Positions 35,405 through 48,960 of a DNA stretch of 64,000 nucleotides are shown one piece after another; the first letter of the stretch is position 1; each line of letters begins with the position of its first letter. Source of the DNA: Adiantum capillus-veneris (lineage: Eukaryota; Streptophyta; Polypodiopsida; Polypodiales; Pteridaceae); NCBI GenBank assembly GCA_014529385.2, contig CM043945.1, positions 98,923,463-98,987,462 on the forward strand, read 5' to 3'. The translations under genes were made by a program, and so were the position numbers. The notes beneath the pieces were generated by a model, which saw only the letters and a list, made by a program, of their open reading frames with translations, was not told where the DNA came from and did no database searches.

Positions 35405-37692
35405 ATGGCTTTCTCTTATCAAGAGTTTCATGGAAGAAGTGATGAAGATGTGGAAGAAAAGATGGAGGTTGCGTGCATTAGCAACCAAATTTATGACCCG
35501 GCGCAGATGTTATGCCTTCTCCAAATTTGTTTGACGAGTGATGCACGAGTTTGGTCCAAAGCATTTGAAGAGGAGTTGTGTGTGGCTGAACCACCTGTAA
35601 GATTGAGTTGGGACAATTTAAGGCATGGATTGGAAGTGGAGTTTGTGAAGATAGAAGATCATGACAAAGTGTGGCAAGAAGTACAAGGTTTGGTGCAAAA
35701 GGAAGGTGAGCTAGTAGATGCGTACATACGTAAGTTTTCATTGGCATGGGAGCGGATGTGCAAGGCCTTAGCACCACAGGTAACCCCGCCTGACATGATG
35801 AAGAAGGACAGATTCTTGGCTAGTCTTTGGGAGAATATACGTTGGAGAGTGGAGCTAAAGAAACTAGGACATATGAAGATGCACTAGAGGTGGCAAGGAA
35901 CAAAGAGTGGAAGTTGAGGAAAATGAGTCAGTTAGGGGTGGAGTCTTTGCCCATGAGGTCTGAATTTCAGCCTATGGACTCTTTTACAAAGTCGCATGCC
36001 AAGGGTTCATCACGAACTAGTGCTTTCTGTTACTCCTCAAGTTATGCCAGCAGTGGTCACTACAGCAGTGCACGATGATGGGCTAAGGCAAGACATGAGG
36101 CAAGTGGTAGATTTAATGAAGAATCTCAGCCTAAACCTGCTAGGTACTGTGGAAAATAATCGAGGTCGAGGGAGGTTTGCAAATCAGCCAGGAGGTGAAG
36201 AAAGGCCTAGGAATGGTGTTGGACAAAGCAATGGTAGGTTCTAGAGGCAGACGCCCACATGTTATAATTGCGGAGAGTTGGGCCACATCAGCCCGCAATG
36301 TGATAAGCCACCAAGGATGGGGGGAGACATGTATCCATTGCCAAGACAGGTGCTAACTAGGTCAAATGATTATGGCATCAAAATTAAGGGAGAAGAAGAA
36401 ACCAATGGATTAACCCAGGAGGAAAAGGGAAAGACAAAAGTGCTAAGTGTAGTCACCTTGGAGAAGGCATCAAAGCTAGATGATACATTAGTGATGCCTA
36501 TTGGGAAGAGGACCACAGTGGACAAGGAAGGAAGAAGTGCCCCAGGTCCTAGTAAGAAGAAGGGAAATAGCCATGACGCGAGGATGTCAAGGCCAAGAGG
36601 AAAAGAAGGGCTCGTCGCAAGTTTCATGTGTCAGATTTTCCACTAGGGGATGGGCAATTAAGCTATGACTTGAAGAAGTATCTAACAAGCAGGAAGGCAG
36701 ATGTTACTTTTGGGCAACTTATAGAGATGGTGCCTAAACTAAAGTGACAGTGGAAGAGGATGGTTAACCCAATGGAGAAAGAGCCAGAGAGGTGTTCAGT
36801 GAAGGTGTTGGCGACGGATGAGCTACTAGACATTTGTCCAATAGTAGATGTGTGGCACAAAAGAAAAAATTTGGGACAAGGTTATGTGGATGGTGGAGCC
36901 CAAATATGCGTCACAACACACTCATGCGTTGAAAAGATGGGTCTTACAGTTATTGGGGTGTCAGGCTTTCGGATTAGATTGGAAAACCATCAAAAAGTAA
37001 AATGCTTGGGTGTTGTAAAGAGCTTAGAAGTGGAGGCATATGATGCAAAGGCACTGGTTGATTTTCATGTGATGCCAGCAGGGTTGGGAGCATATCCTAT
37101 TATACTAGGCAGACCATGGTTACATGCAGTGGGAGCTGTTCAAGATTGGAGACATGGTACGATTAGCCTCTATGGAAAAAGAGGTGCCAAGAAGCTATAT
37201 AATATGGACACAAGGAAATGATTGGAAGAGTTTTATGAAGATGAAGATGAGTCTAGTGATGAAGACTCTTCCAGAGCTGATGAGGACAATGATAGTACTA
37301 CCAGCAGTGATGAGGATGTTGATGTTGCCTTTCTTTTGATGGACAAAGGAATCCAGGAGTCTGGTTTAGTTGCATTTGCAAATGAGGTTGAAGATGAAAG
37401 CGAAGGGTCATATGAAGTGATTGAAGGGCTGATGCAAACCAAGGTTGAATTGTCAAAGAAGCAGGAATTGATGACACAAATGATCAGTGGAGACCTCTCA
37501 ACTATGGAGAAGGAGATATATTTGCACATGCAGGTCTATGCCAAAGTAATTGATGGTTTTCTTGATGCAAGGTTGATATATGGCATCTCTAAAGGTTTTC
37601 CTTGGGAACCAAGTGGAACCTTGATTAAACTTATGATGCAAGCAATGCCAAGTGTTTTTGTGTGGGATCCAGGTGGAATGAGCATCTACTAG
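35405..37692 (+). mobile_element. Ty3/gypsy gag-protease fragment, degenerate
   Basis: The gag frame starts at ATG 35405. The capsid-like part (DARVWSKAFEEE, LSWDNLRHGLEVEF, about 35540-35650) shifts frame near 35840. After TAG 36242-36244, in the same phase as the preceding 35996 frame, a CCHC zinc knuckle C-x2-C-x4-H-x4-C lies at 36260-36301. The protease frame (36760-37221) has YVDGGAQ at about 36883-36903 in place of the usual D(T/S)GA flap-site signature, followed by the expected ILGRPWLHAVGA. A TGA at 37219-37221 then separates it, in phase, from an acidic region (Glu/Asp/Ser-rich) and a helical segment ending at TAG 37690-37692. No reverse transcriptase follows, so the copy is truncated. 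Confidence 0.85.
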
Positions 37693-38816
37693 TGTTACTC
37701 TGCTGCTCAGCATGAATGCTCTAGCAGGCTAGGGGATGGGCAAATTATGTCAAGAGTTTTTTGGAGCAAGGGATTGTGCATATGTACATACACATGCATG
37801 GTGCATTGAATAAAGGATTACCCATTTTCCATAGCCAGGTGGTTACGTGGGGCCCACATATGTACAGGTAGGACAGGGTGTACATAGTGCATCGATTTTC
37901 ACTATCACCAATACTAGTGTGTTTTTTCCATAATAAGGAGGATTTGGTAGCGCGTAAAACTTCTCGAGGAAGCTATCCGTAAGCCGACGACATGAGGTAA
38001 GCAGGTGCGGCAGATGGCATCGAGTGGCGTTAGGAGGTCGAATGGGGTCAATACTTGCACGTGGATGAGTACGGAGACAACGTGAGTGTTTTCTTGTGAT
38101 ATTTATGCGGAAAGGTCATCATGAGGAACATATTTTTGGGCCACTTCACGTGGTGGCGGGATGAATTATTGGAAAAAAGTTGAGTGCCAAGTGTGCGGAT
38201 GATGCAAAAAGGTGACAATTATGCACTGCGAGGTCAGTTTTTACCCTGTTCGGGGTCCGTTTGAGGTCATCTATAAGGCCAAGGGTGCCCAACTAATAAA
38301 GCTAAGTGTGGGAACTGAAAAAATAGAGAGAAGACCAGAAGAAACGTGGAGAGAAGAGGAGGAACAGCCGCAACTGTGTTTTTGGGGTTTTTAGAGCCTA
38401 TTTTGGCTGTAAACTGCTCATCCGAGGTCGGATTCGAGCACTTTGACATTGTAGACTGGGGTTTTGGGCCGTTCCAGATGTGATGGTTCTGTCCATTTTG
38501 CCAAATTACTCACTGTGTTTTTGCTATTTTGGCTGTGTAAGTTTCTCCTATGAGCGAAGCTTCTGCTCCAGCTTGTGATTGTATCTGGCATATTTTACCC
38601 ATATTGTGTGAGTTGTTTGCCCCATTGGTGTTGGCCCAAGCTCATTTGTATCTAAACATCAAAAGTTCTCCTCTTTTGAGCTGAGTTTTTTGGGTGTGTG
38701 TGTGTGTGTGAGTGTCTCTCTATGTGAGTGGGTAAACGGGTAGTCTCTCTCCTCTCACTCCATAGGTGTGTTCCCTGTCTCGGCCAGGTGGATTGTGTAA
38801 GCCGAGTGCTGTCCCA

Positions 38817-38856
<40 letters not shown>

Positions 38857-39060
38857 CCTTCCAAGAGTGTGTGTGGGATCATTATAGAGGCATTCTGTGT
38901 GTTTCCATCCCGCTCACACCGCCCAAGAAGCTCTAGAGGTTGCTCTACATTGTCCCCAACTAACCTCACCATCAATGTGCCAAGAAGACCATGTAGTATC
39001 ATAAGAACTATCTCAATCTCAAACTCTCTCACTAAAGATAATAAGTGGCAAGAGCAGAGG
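37693..39060. other. Spacer with (GT)n microsatellites; possible LTR remnant
   Basis: GT runs lie at about 38694-38712 and 38819-38852. The stretch 37.75-38.64 kb follows directly on the gypsy fragment and could hold its 3' LTR, but I found no second copy and no defined ends. Open frames over the GT runs are low-complexity. Confidence 0.35.
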
Positions 39061-40284
39061 ATAAGCAAAGGTTCTTGGGTTCTTATGCAGCGAAGAAGGA
39101 GAAAAAGCTCGAAGGCAACAAATATGTTTCGTTCCGCATGGAAACGAAGAGTTTTGGATTTCAAAGTCAAGGCTGGTAAGAAGACTGTGAAAGAGGTCTT
39201 GGTTCAACATGTTTTCACTCACTTTGATGTGATTGCTAACGGCGGTGATGTCTCCATGGTGCATAATCCACGGTGCAACTGTGAGTCAATTATTTAGCAC
39301 TCCTCTCTAAATGGTATCTTACATTTCAAATGTGAATCTGTGTTTTTCTTCTCTTATTAGAGATATTTAATTAGTTTATACATATGTTTATATTTATTTC
39401 TATTCTTTTACATTCACAGATGTTTATCCTTCCTCATACGAGGAATGGGAGCCACTAGCGTGCATTATAGGTCTCATCTCTGTGGCCCATGCTCATATTG
39501 GCATCTTGCAGTATGCAAGCAAAACTAGCAAAAACCTTGCAGACGAGGGCATTTTCTTCTATGACCATTTCTACCAACTCAATCAAAGGAATCAAAAAGG
39601 AGTGTTGGTGAAGGTTTCTCTACCAACCAACTGGAACTCCGTGGATTTTGGCCCATTCTCGACATAACAATAAGTGAGGCATTGAGGAGTAGTCTCTATA
39701 GGGATGTTCAAAGGTCTCTCCAAAACTCTGTACCCACTAAATTGGTGAAACTTGAAATTTTCTATCTTGTTGATCTCTTTGTTGCATTATTTCATACCTG
39801 CCATGTACATGTTGCTAAGACCATGCTGCTTTGCAAATCATTTGATTCCTCCTTGTGTGATAAGATTCTTGATCGAGGGTGGTATGTGAAAGAAACAGAT
39901 GGCATATGTTTCAATATTTCTCTTGACACTTTCATTGTCAAGTATATGATTGCGACACAGACACTAATAATCTCCTTTTGGTACAAGCGTTCTCACCTTG
40001 TTGAAGGTTTCTATGTGCCTATAGATCAAGAGGCAGCAAGTTTTGCGAACAATGATGTCATAGAAGTGGAAGTGGTGGACAAAGACCTAAACCTTATGAC
40101 AATAATTACAATAAGGAAACAATGCAATCTATTGCAACTTCAACATGACATAGTGGAGGAGACTGCGGACATTGACTCTGTAAAATTGTATTTCTTGCTG
40201 GGCGGACAAAGACTAATGCAATGGAGGGAAAAGCATTTTTTACGTGGAGACCATTGTGGCCGTATTCAAATCATACCCATCTAA
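39061..40284 (+). pseudogene. Unrecognised two-exon gene with one frameshift
   Basis: An open stretch to 39280 ends at a GTGAGT donor. The acceptor ATTCACAG ends at 39419, giving an intron of 139 bp, and the joined codons read RCNYVYPSSYEEWEP across the junction. Exon 2 runs in one frame to about 39650, then slips by one base (the first frame ends at 39667). It continues as SEALRSSLYRDVQR to TAA 40282-40284. The protein is about 390 residues with no membrane segment that I trust. The last 75 residues (VVDKDLNLMTIITIRKQ, then LYFLLGGQRLMQW) recall a ubiquitin-like beta-grasp tail, but this is weak. The start is unclear; ATG 39088 (MQRRRRKSSKATNMF) is one candidate. The single slip could also be a sequencing error. 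Confidence 0.5.
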
Positions 40285-40356
40285 TGTAGCCTAAATGGCT
40301 TCAACAAAATGTAACTTTTTTGACTAGCTCAATCTTAATAACAAGTGTTTGCTCAC

Positions 40357-40458
<102 letters not shown>

Positions 40459-40696
40459 ACAGGTACAAAGAATCATTATGAAGTGTATTTCCAAGTACAG
40501 ATTGTGGGTGCTCAAGCAGCTTAAATACAATTGCAACAAATATGGGATCCTTCTATTAATTGAGTATTAAGAGCTCTCTCTCTCTCTCTCTCTCATCATT
40601 CAAAACACATACACAGGTAGACATTATCAATTTAATGTATAAACCATGAATTACTAAGTATATTTGTAAGTACAAATTTTGATGTGCTCAATGGGC

Positions 40697-41346
40697 TTAA
40701 GTACAATCCTTGCAGGTATGGGCCAAAATGTCCTCTAGGTAAAAATCGTGAAGATGCCCTTCAAATGAAGGTGGGGAGATAGTAGTGCCGGGTGGATTAA
40801 GTAAACCCTTGTGTGGTGTGCCATTAGTCAGCAAAGTATTGAGATCATCATAGGGCACATTGTTCTCTGCAAAGGGCTTGTAAAAAATTTGTACATCAGG
40901 TTTAGTTGGGTGGAAGTCTCCCTCAATGGTAATACAATTTCTTTGACTATACACAAAATAAAAAACCGATTTTTGAATTTCATCTACATTGCAAACTATG
41001 GTAACAAGGGGATTCAAGTTTTGGGGCTACACTGAAGACCAGATTGCAACCCTAAATCATGGAATCAAAAAATTCAAAAATTCCTTTGTGCCTTGTCAAA
41101 TTAGTACTCTACAATGTCCCAATCGGAAACTACGCAAATTGGGGAACTCTATAGGTCCATTGTACGGATCTTGTAGCATGAAAATACCTTAGACATAAAT
41201 GGATTCAAAGAAAAAAAAACTTTGTAGTATGTACTTTGCGTGGAGAAGACATCTCCAACCACAAGAATTTGCGTATGTTTGATTAGGCACTTCGACAACT
41301 TTGAAGGTTGCCTTGTGGAGTTCTTGATTTCCAAAAAGCCTACCAT
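40697..41346 (-). pseudogene. Third FCP1-like copy, heavily decayed
   Basis: On the minus strand the FCP1 motif order can still be read: QILVVGDVF (about 41265), QGTKEFLNFL (about 41100), FRVAIWSS (about 41055), PTKPDVQIFYKPF (about 40895) and NTLLTNGTPHKGLLNPPG (about 40835-40790). Stops interrupt it: TGA directly before QGTKEF, TGA before FRVAIW, and TAG after WSSV. FCP1 proteins have an Arg at the first of these (RPG), so that TGA most simply replaced CGA or AGA. The distal DD pair is now NG. It lies opposite in strand to the other two copies. Confidence 0.68.
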
Positions 41347-42950
41347 AGACGTGAAGTAATATTTTTACACACCTATAAATACTGAAAGGATTTTGTTATT
41401 AACAATATTCAGTTCATCATCCATAGCCCTATGAACACTCAAGGTTATCAACACTCACAGTCTTATATCTGAATGTGTTCCTCATATGGAGTTGATAGTC
41501 CATACCACTTGTTTGTCTAGCTCAGTGCATACAAGGCTCCAATGGTTATTTGATTCGTATGGAAACACCAATGCTGTGACCTGAAGCATGGGACAATGGA
41601 CAAACCATCTCTCCAATGTGCCATGAGGGGTGTTTTTCATTCACAGATCCACAGACAACTGTGGATCTAAAACACGTATTTCAGTTTGGGTTTGTTGAGG
41701 AGTTGGCTCTTTATTAAATTACAATCAATAATAAGGAGCTATTTAGTGACCAAATACAAAAGCAAAGGATCTTAAAGGTAGATAAAGACACTTACTTTAG
41801 GCATAAATAGACAATAGAGTTTGTAATTTGTGCATTGGGATCTAGCAAAATCCCAATATCAACAGAATCCAGAGCTAATTGCCGAGTCCCATCAGCAAGT
41901 GGAATGGTTGCTAACAGTCCTTCTTTCATGAAATGTATAATATTGTTGTTTCTTTCATTTAAATTTGTGATAGCTAACCCATAATTTTTCCTCTGTGCCT
42001 CTGCATCTACAGTAGCAATCTCTATCTGCTTTAAGTTTTCTGCTTCCCGACACCCTCTTTCTTCTTGCTCAGCTCTGGATCTGGTGTTTACATCATGAGT
42101 AACATCATGTATCTTAATCCCATGCTCCCGTCATCTCTAGATTTTGACGAAGCACATGTTTCCAGTTGCTTGCAGCCCCCCTTGCTTTTCCCTAGCAATC
42201 AAGGGAGAGAGGATGGGACCACATCCACGGATGTGGTGGACGAGGGAGACAGACCTGTGGGTGAAAACCCTTTTGATGATTTGTGAGACTCCCACCCTCG
42301 ACTTACTACACAGGACATTGATGCTACATTTCTTTTGTTTGGGTCATGTTGATAGACATTTGTGGTTGATTATCTTCTTGTTGTCTTCCTTAGCATTGTA
42401 GGATTCATGTACAAACATTTTGTAGCTTGTAGGTTTTTGTGCATTTGATGCTATGCACATGGTTGTTATATGAAATTGAAATTTCATGTGTATTTTGTTT
42501 TGTTGAAATACATTACCAGAATAATTGAAGCGGAGCAAGATGCATGACGTTTGACCCATGATACAATGATCGCTCAAAAGATAGGCCTCAAAGACGACAT
42601 CTCATCATAGACAATGAGTGTGCTTCAAGTTAATAATTTGTATGCAACCCTGAACAATGGTGTAATACACATACAGGTTTTGTAATGTTCTCAACAACTC
42701 CGTCTCCCAGTAAGTCTTGCATATATCATTGTGTACCTCCTTTCCTCTCTCACTTATGTAAGTACATCTCTACTATAGATTGAATTTGTTTTTTGAGTTT
42801 AAAGGATCTCTTGTATTGTCATGTCATTTAGTTTTCAACAATGGATAACCACTCTAAGTAGTAAAGAATGATGTCTAGTCTCTTTTGCAAATCACTATGG
42901 GAATGTCTCAAGGGACTTGCTCGATTATTTTGTTGCTCAAAATTACGCAC
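41347..42950. other. No recognised gene
   Basis: The plus-strand open frame 42065-42286 ends with acidic PFDDL and has a possible acceptor upstream (about 42070), but no family is recognised. The rest is AT-rich. It may include flanks of the pol remnants that follow. Confidence 0.35.
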
Positions 42951-44215
42951 TCACCGATTTTTATAACTCAACCTTGAGATGCTCATGTTTATTGACCGGA
43001 CACTTAATGCATTGTAGCACATAAGTCTGGACGTCCTTAAATAAACTAGGCCAATAGAATTGTCTTTTAACTAGTGCATAGGTCTTTTGAACCCCGAGAT
43101 GACCCACACTTGCACTATCATGACTTTGTTTAAGAATGCATGCTCGAAAGTCGCCAATAGTTGGTACACACACTCGACGCTTGTAGAGGAAGTAACCATT
43201 GTCAATGGAGTAGTTAGCATACTTCTTCCCTTAATGAAGTTTATTGCCCCCCTTTGAAGCCATGGTATTCAAAGGTGATGAAGGGCCTATGTTAGAGCTC
43301 CTCAGCTCTGAACTATACACAAAAGTCTCGATTAGTCTCTTCGGACAAACTCTTGCTTTGCTACCCTCTAGCGCATCTACGACCAATCCCTCTAGACTAG
43401 CACTACCTACCAATGAGGGAGATGGTCACATCTGTGAGGTGGTGTGATCATGTACAGTGCATCAGACCTTTGTAAAAGATGGATCATTCTCACATAAGCC
43501 ACACAGTGACTCCAAGAATCTATTCTTGAATATTGTGAAGCTTAATTAATTAATTTGTGGCATGTTACTAAGTGCATCCATCACTAAGTTATATTTACCT
43601 CTCTAGTAACATATTTGAAGGTCAAACTCCTGTAGGACCTCTGCCCATTGAGATTTTCTTCCCTTCAATTCATTTTGAATTGAAAGCCATTTTAGACTTT
43701 CATGGTCCGTCCGAGCTTCAAAAGTGGCACCATATAAATAGTGTCTCCACTTTTTAAGTGTATGTACTATCGCTAGTAAATCTTGCTCATAAGCCGAGTA
43801 GTTATGTTGGTCATGATCTAGCTTTTTAATCTTGCAATCGGATGTCCCCTTTGCATAAGTATGGCCCCAATGGCTTCATTACTTGTGTTTATCTCCAAGA
43901 CAATGGCTCGTTCGGATTGATTAAAGTAACTATAGGTGCTGCTGTTATAGCCACCTTAAGATTCTCAAAGTTCTTCTATTTCTCCTAGATTATACTTTTA
44001 CTTTTTCACCTCAACTGGTCAATCAACAAGACTATGATCTTCACATAGTCCTTCACATATTTTTGTAGAACCCTGACATACCAAGCAAAATATGCAATTC
44101 CTTGAGATTTCTTGGCACTGGCCACTTGAGAATAGCTTCCACTTTCTCAGGTTCCATCCATGTTCCCTCTGTGGATATAATGTGATGAAAATAATGAATG
44201 TTGGTCTCAAGCATG
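42951..44215 (-). mobile_element. Ty3/gypsy pol remnant 1 (RT end, RNase H, integrase zinc finger)
   Basis: Reading from right to left: RT connection-like sequence (about 44210-44080), then RNase H with TLKKWRHYLYGATF and TDHESLKWL (about 43745-43660) and MDALSNM (about 43590). An integrase H2C2 zinc-binding module follows at 43173-42961 (H..H then C..C in QCIKCPVNKHEH). Several stops and shifts break it. It overlaps in content, not in position, with remnant 2, so they are two separate copies or a rearranged pair. Confidence 0.78.
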
Positions 44216-44449
44216 GGTAGAAAAATTATCAGCGTATGGGTGCATAAGTCTTTGTTATTCCATCAACTCAGTTTTGCACTCAAAAGAGGAGAAATGTGAG
44301 TGGAGGAACTAAATGCACTATCAACATTGAAGTGAGAAGGATCCCTCATTTGAACATGGATCCACAACTTGGAGTTGCCTTGTGATGATCACACTTTCAT
44401 TTTAAGGATGGTAAAGGCTCACTTTGTATCTCTATGAACAAAGAGTTTA

Positions 44450-45680
44450 TTTTTGGTACTCTACCTAGAAAATTTGCTACAATGTTATATCGACCTTTTT
44501 GATAACATAGCCAAGTATCATACTCTTGAAGAATCTTATCCCACCTAGCCTTTTGCCCCTTCAAATCTATTTGATTGGTGAACTATTTAATGCTCTCCTA
44601 GTCAAACACAATCACAAATTGTGTTCCATACAAATAATGTCTCTACTTTTTCAAAGTGTACAATATAGCATAAAGTTCTCTTTCATAGCTGGCAGAGTAA
44701 TTTTGTTGTGCATTATCAAGTTTCTTAATTTTGAAAGCCATTGGTTTTCACTCCTAAATTAATGGCCCAATAGTTCTAGAACTAGCATTAGTTTCTAGCA
44801 CAAATGGTTTACTTGGATCAACAATAGCAAGAATAGGTCTTGATCCTAAAGTTGCCTTGAGCCTCTCAAAACTATGATGTTGATCTTTTGCCCAAAAGAA
44901 AGTCTTTCCTTTACCTTTTAGTTGGTCGATCAAAGGAACAACAAGTTTAGCGTAATGTTTAACAAACTTATGGTAGAACCCTACCAAGCTCAGAAAGGTT
45001 TGGATGAGGCTAATGCAAAATATCATCCACTTTGGAGCTATCCATTGCTATACAATGTGCTAAAATAATATGACCAAGGTAGTGCAATTTTAAATGAAGA
45101 AAATCATGCTTACTTCCTTAGCGTAAATCTGGTGTTGATGTAATAAGTCAAACATGTATCAAATATGCTTTAAATGCTCCTCTTTGGTGGCATGAGAAAC
45201 AAGAATATCCTCAAGAAATGTGATAATGAAATTGCCCAAGAAAGGTTTTCAAACACTATCCATAAGTGCCATAAACATAGCTGGGGCATTATTCAAGCCA
45301 AACTGCATAACCAAAAAATAATAACAATTGAAATGTGTTCAAATGTAGTTTTGGGCATATTGGCAAGTTGTATGCTTACTTGATGATACCCAAAACGGAG
45401 ATCTATTTTTGTAAAAAAGCATGCTCCATGTAATTGGTTAAACAATGCATCCACCCTTGGCATCTCATACTTAATCTTAATAGTAACAAAGCTCAATGAA
45501 TGGTAATCTACATACACACACATAGTACCATCTTTTTCCTTCACCCCAGAAAAATAGGACAAGCCCATGGTGAAGAGCTAGGTTCAATAAAACCTCTACT
45601 AAGGTAGTCCACTAGCTATTGTTCTACCTTGGCTACTTCTTTGTGACTAAGCCAATAAGGTGGCTTGCTGATATGTTTAC
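44450..45680 (-). mobile_element. Ty3/gypsy pol remnant 2 (reverse transcriptase, RNase H)
   Basis: Reading from right to left: SKPPYWLSHKEVAK (about 45650), RT fingers and palm KEKDGTMCVYVDYHSLS and FFTKIDLRFGYHQV (45540-45390), FGLNNAPAMFMALM (about 45300) and the catalytic strand TFLEDILV (about 45205). The catalytic strand has FLED where active enzymes have (Y/F)(I/V/L)DD, so an acidic residue is changed. Then come the RT thumb (SLVGFYHKFVKHYAK, about 44980) and RNase H (WRHYLYGTQF, about 44640). Stops are present. It is not functional. Confidence 0.82.
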
Positions 45681-46690
<1,010 letters not shown>

Positions 46691-46959
46691 AGGGAGGAGA
46701 TTCACTTTGCATGCATGCAAAAAGAAGTGGGCCCTTTCCTCCCCTTTTGATCTGATACTAATGAGAGAGCAAGGTAAACACATGATAGCACACCGCCCAT
46801 CCAACCCCCTATTCATAGGTAAATAGGGACTCCCATGCCATCCATTTAGGACTACTTGTTTCCTTGCACAAGGAGTACATCTTGACTGAGCACCACCTTT
46901 GTGAGAGCTTGTGGACAGATCTTGCATGGTTGATATGAGACATTTTGTTAAGCTGCATT

Positions 46960-48030
46960 TGGGCCTAGAGACATTTAGGGAGGTGTATGTATTACTATTG
47001 TAGACTCATGGCAACATGCAATTTTGGGGAGAGGTATTATTGTGCCAAGCAAGACCAAGTGGGCTACTATGCAGTTTCAAGGTAGCCTTGTGGGCTTTTT
47101 GAACATCTATGAACCCAACCATGCAAGTGCATGGGCTGAGTTTTGGTCACATATTGTGGATTCCTTGATTCATGCAACATAGCAGTGTATTGGGGGGGAC
47201 TTCAACATGCTTCATGACCCTTTGGATAGGAATGGGGGAAGCCATGCTATAGTATACAAAGATGATTTGGCTTCTTAGGAGTGCCTACGATGACTATGCC
47301 GATTTCAGATGTATGGTAGCATGCACGCTTTGTGTGGCCTTCAGACATACTCTCTTTTTCTTGTTATGATTGTAGAGTATGTGGGGTGAATCTATCCAGG
47401 ATAGATTGTTTTTATGCTAGTGATCACATCTGTGACATAGGCGGTTTAGTATGCATCTTGTTAGGGACTAGTTTTTCAAATCATGTGCCAATGATACTTA
47501 CTTTGACGAATAGACAACAAATTGAAAGTCTCATGCTACACATCCCAGAGAGAATTACTAGATATAGAACTTAGAGAGCAAGTTGCACCTCTCTAGACAG
47601 TGAGCTTGGACACACTTGGCTACCCTATGCTCGAGTGGCCATTGCTCTTGTGGAGCTTATTCATTTCTTCCTCCATGAGTCGGAAGCCTGTTTGGCTTCC
47701 TCCAAGAGTTGGTAGCATGCTTGGCTATGGCCCCAAAGGAGGAGAAGTGGCTTTGACAAGGCATTGCCTCTTTACATAGGATACAAGAGAATCACCTAGG
47801 CAACACTTGGATGGAGGATTAGATACAGCAGGCTCATGTCACCATTGAGGAACGGTGCCATGAGCTTACCTTTCATTGTCAAGCATCTTAGTGGACCCAG
47901 GTGGGAGATAGAGTTACATGAGAGTTTTTTTATATGATGGGTCCTTTCCATGCACATATCAGCATTTTCCAATTGACGAGGCTAGATGGGACTATTTCCA
48001 CAGAGCCTCTTGATATGCACTGACCAGCCT
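46960..48030 (+). mobile_element. LINE fragment (AP-endonuclease and start of RT region)
   Basis: Endonuclease-domain motifs of plant L1-type LINEs can be read across shifted frames: LGRGIIVPSKTKWA (about 47020), NIYEPNHASAWAEFW (about 47105) and GGDFNMLHDPLDRNGG (about 47195-47240). Further on, VGDRV.. and ISIFQLTRLDGTISTEP-like text (about 47905-48005) resembles the segment before the LINE reverse transcriptase. No RT catalytic motif is visible, and many stops are present. Confidence 0.62.
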
Positions 48031-48960
48031 TGGTAGGTTGAGTCTGTGTCATGGGTCACGTCCTCCTCTGAGGACAAGCCTTCGTAGTATGGCCCATCTT
48101 TCTACATAAGAAGCAATAGTTTGGGAGTCTTGAGTACTCCATACTCTAGCGGATTCATCCACCACTCACTCGATGTAGCAAGACTACTTCAAGAGAGTGT
48201 GGGTGTCACAAACTAAAACACGGTTGTAGGTATACCTCCTCCTTGGTAGCAAATAATGTTGTCATGCGTGGTGTCTCCAAGACGATCCCAATCTCAAAGC
48301 CAGTCCTAATAGTAGCAGGAGGTACTCTCTCCTCACGCCGAGGAAGCAAACCAAGATGGGTAAATCTGCTTTCTCAACAAGAATATTAGAGGCAGGGTCA
48401 AAACCATGGTGCCACTATAAAAAATGGGCCCTAACTGCTTGGATGGCTAGTGGGCTCATTGAAATGACCTTGGCCGCCATTGTGGAAGTCTCAAACTTGA
48501 TTTGGTAGTAGCCATGCCTGAGGATCTATACATTGATGATCTTTCCCACCTCTAAAAGAAGGTGGCCTTAAAGTAGGTTGCACACCTTGCCTCTACTACA
48601 AGGTTTTCTTGCTTTGCCAGCAAGAGAGAAAGTCAAATGGTAGGCTCTATGTAGTTCATTAAGGGGTTTGATTTTGATTCTTTGTGAGGTAAATCCGAGG
48701 CCTCCATCTATGTCTGCTTCTGTGATGAGGTAAAGATGAGGGAAGTCCACTTGATTCAAGCACTCCTCAATTGGGAAGTACGGAGAAAGCAGAAGGAGGA
48801 GGGAAGGTGAGAAAAAACCCAAAAAAGATGAAGGTCACGGATGAAATTGGGCTAGAGGGGTGGAATTTACATGCAACATCTGGTAGATTTTTGTGAGAAT
48901 TGAAAAGAGGTGTGTAAGGTAACGAGAAGTCTACAGGCACCAAGGGAACTAGTATCTTTT
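48031..48960. other. No recognised gene
   Basis: Possibly further LINE remnant. The minus-strand open frame 48822-48568 has no motif I can name. Confidence 0.35.
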
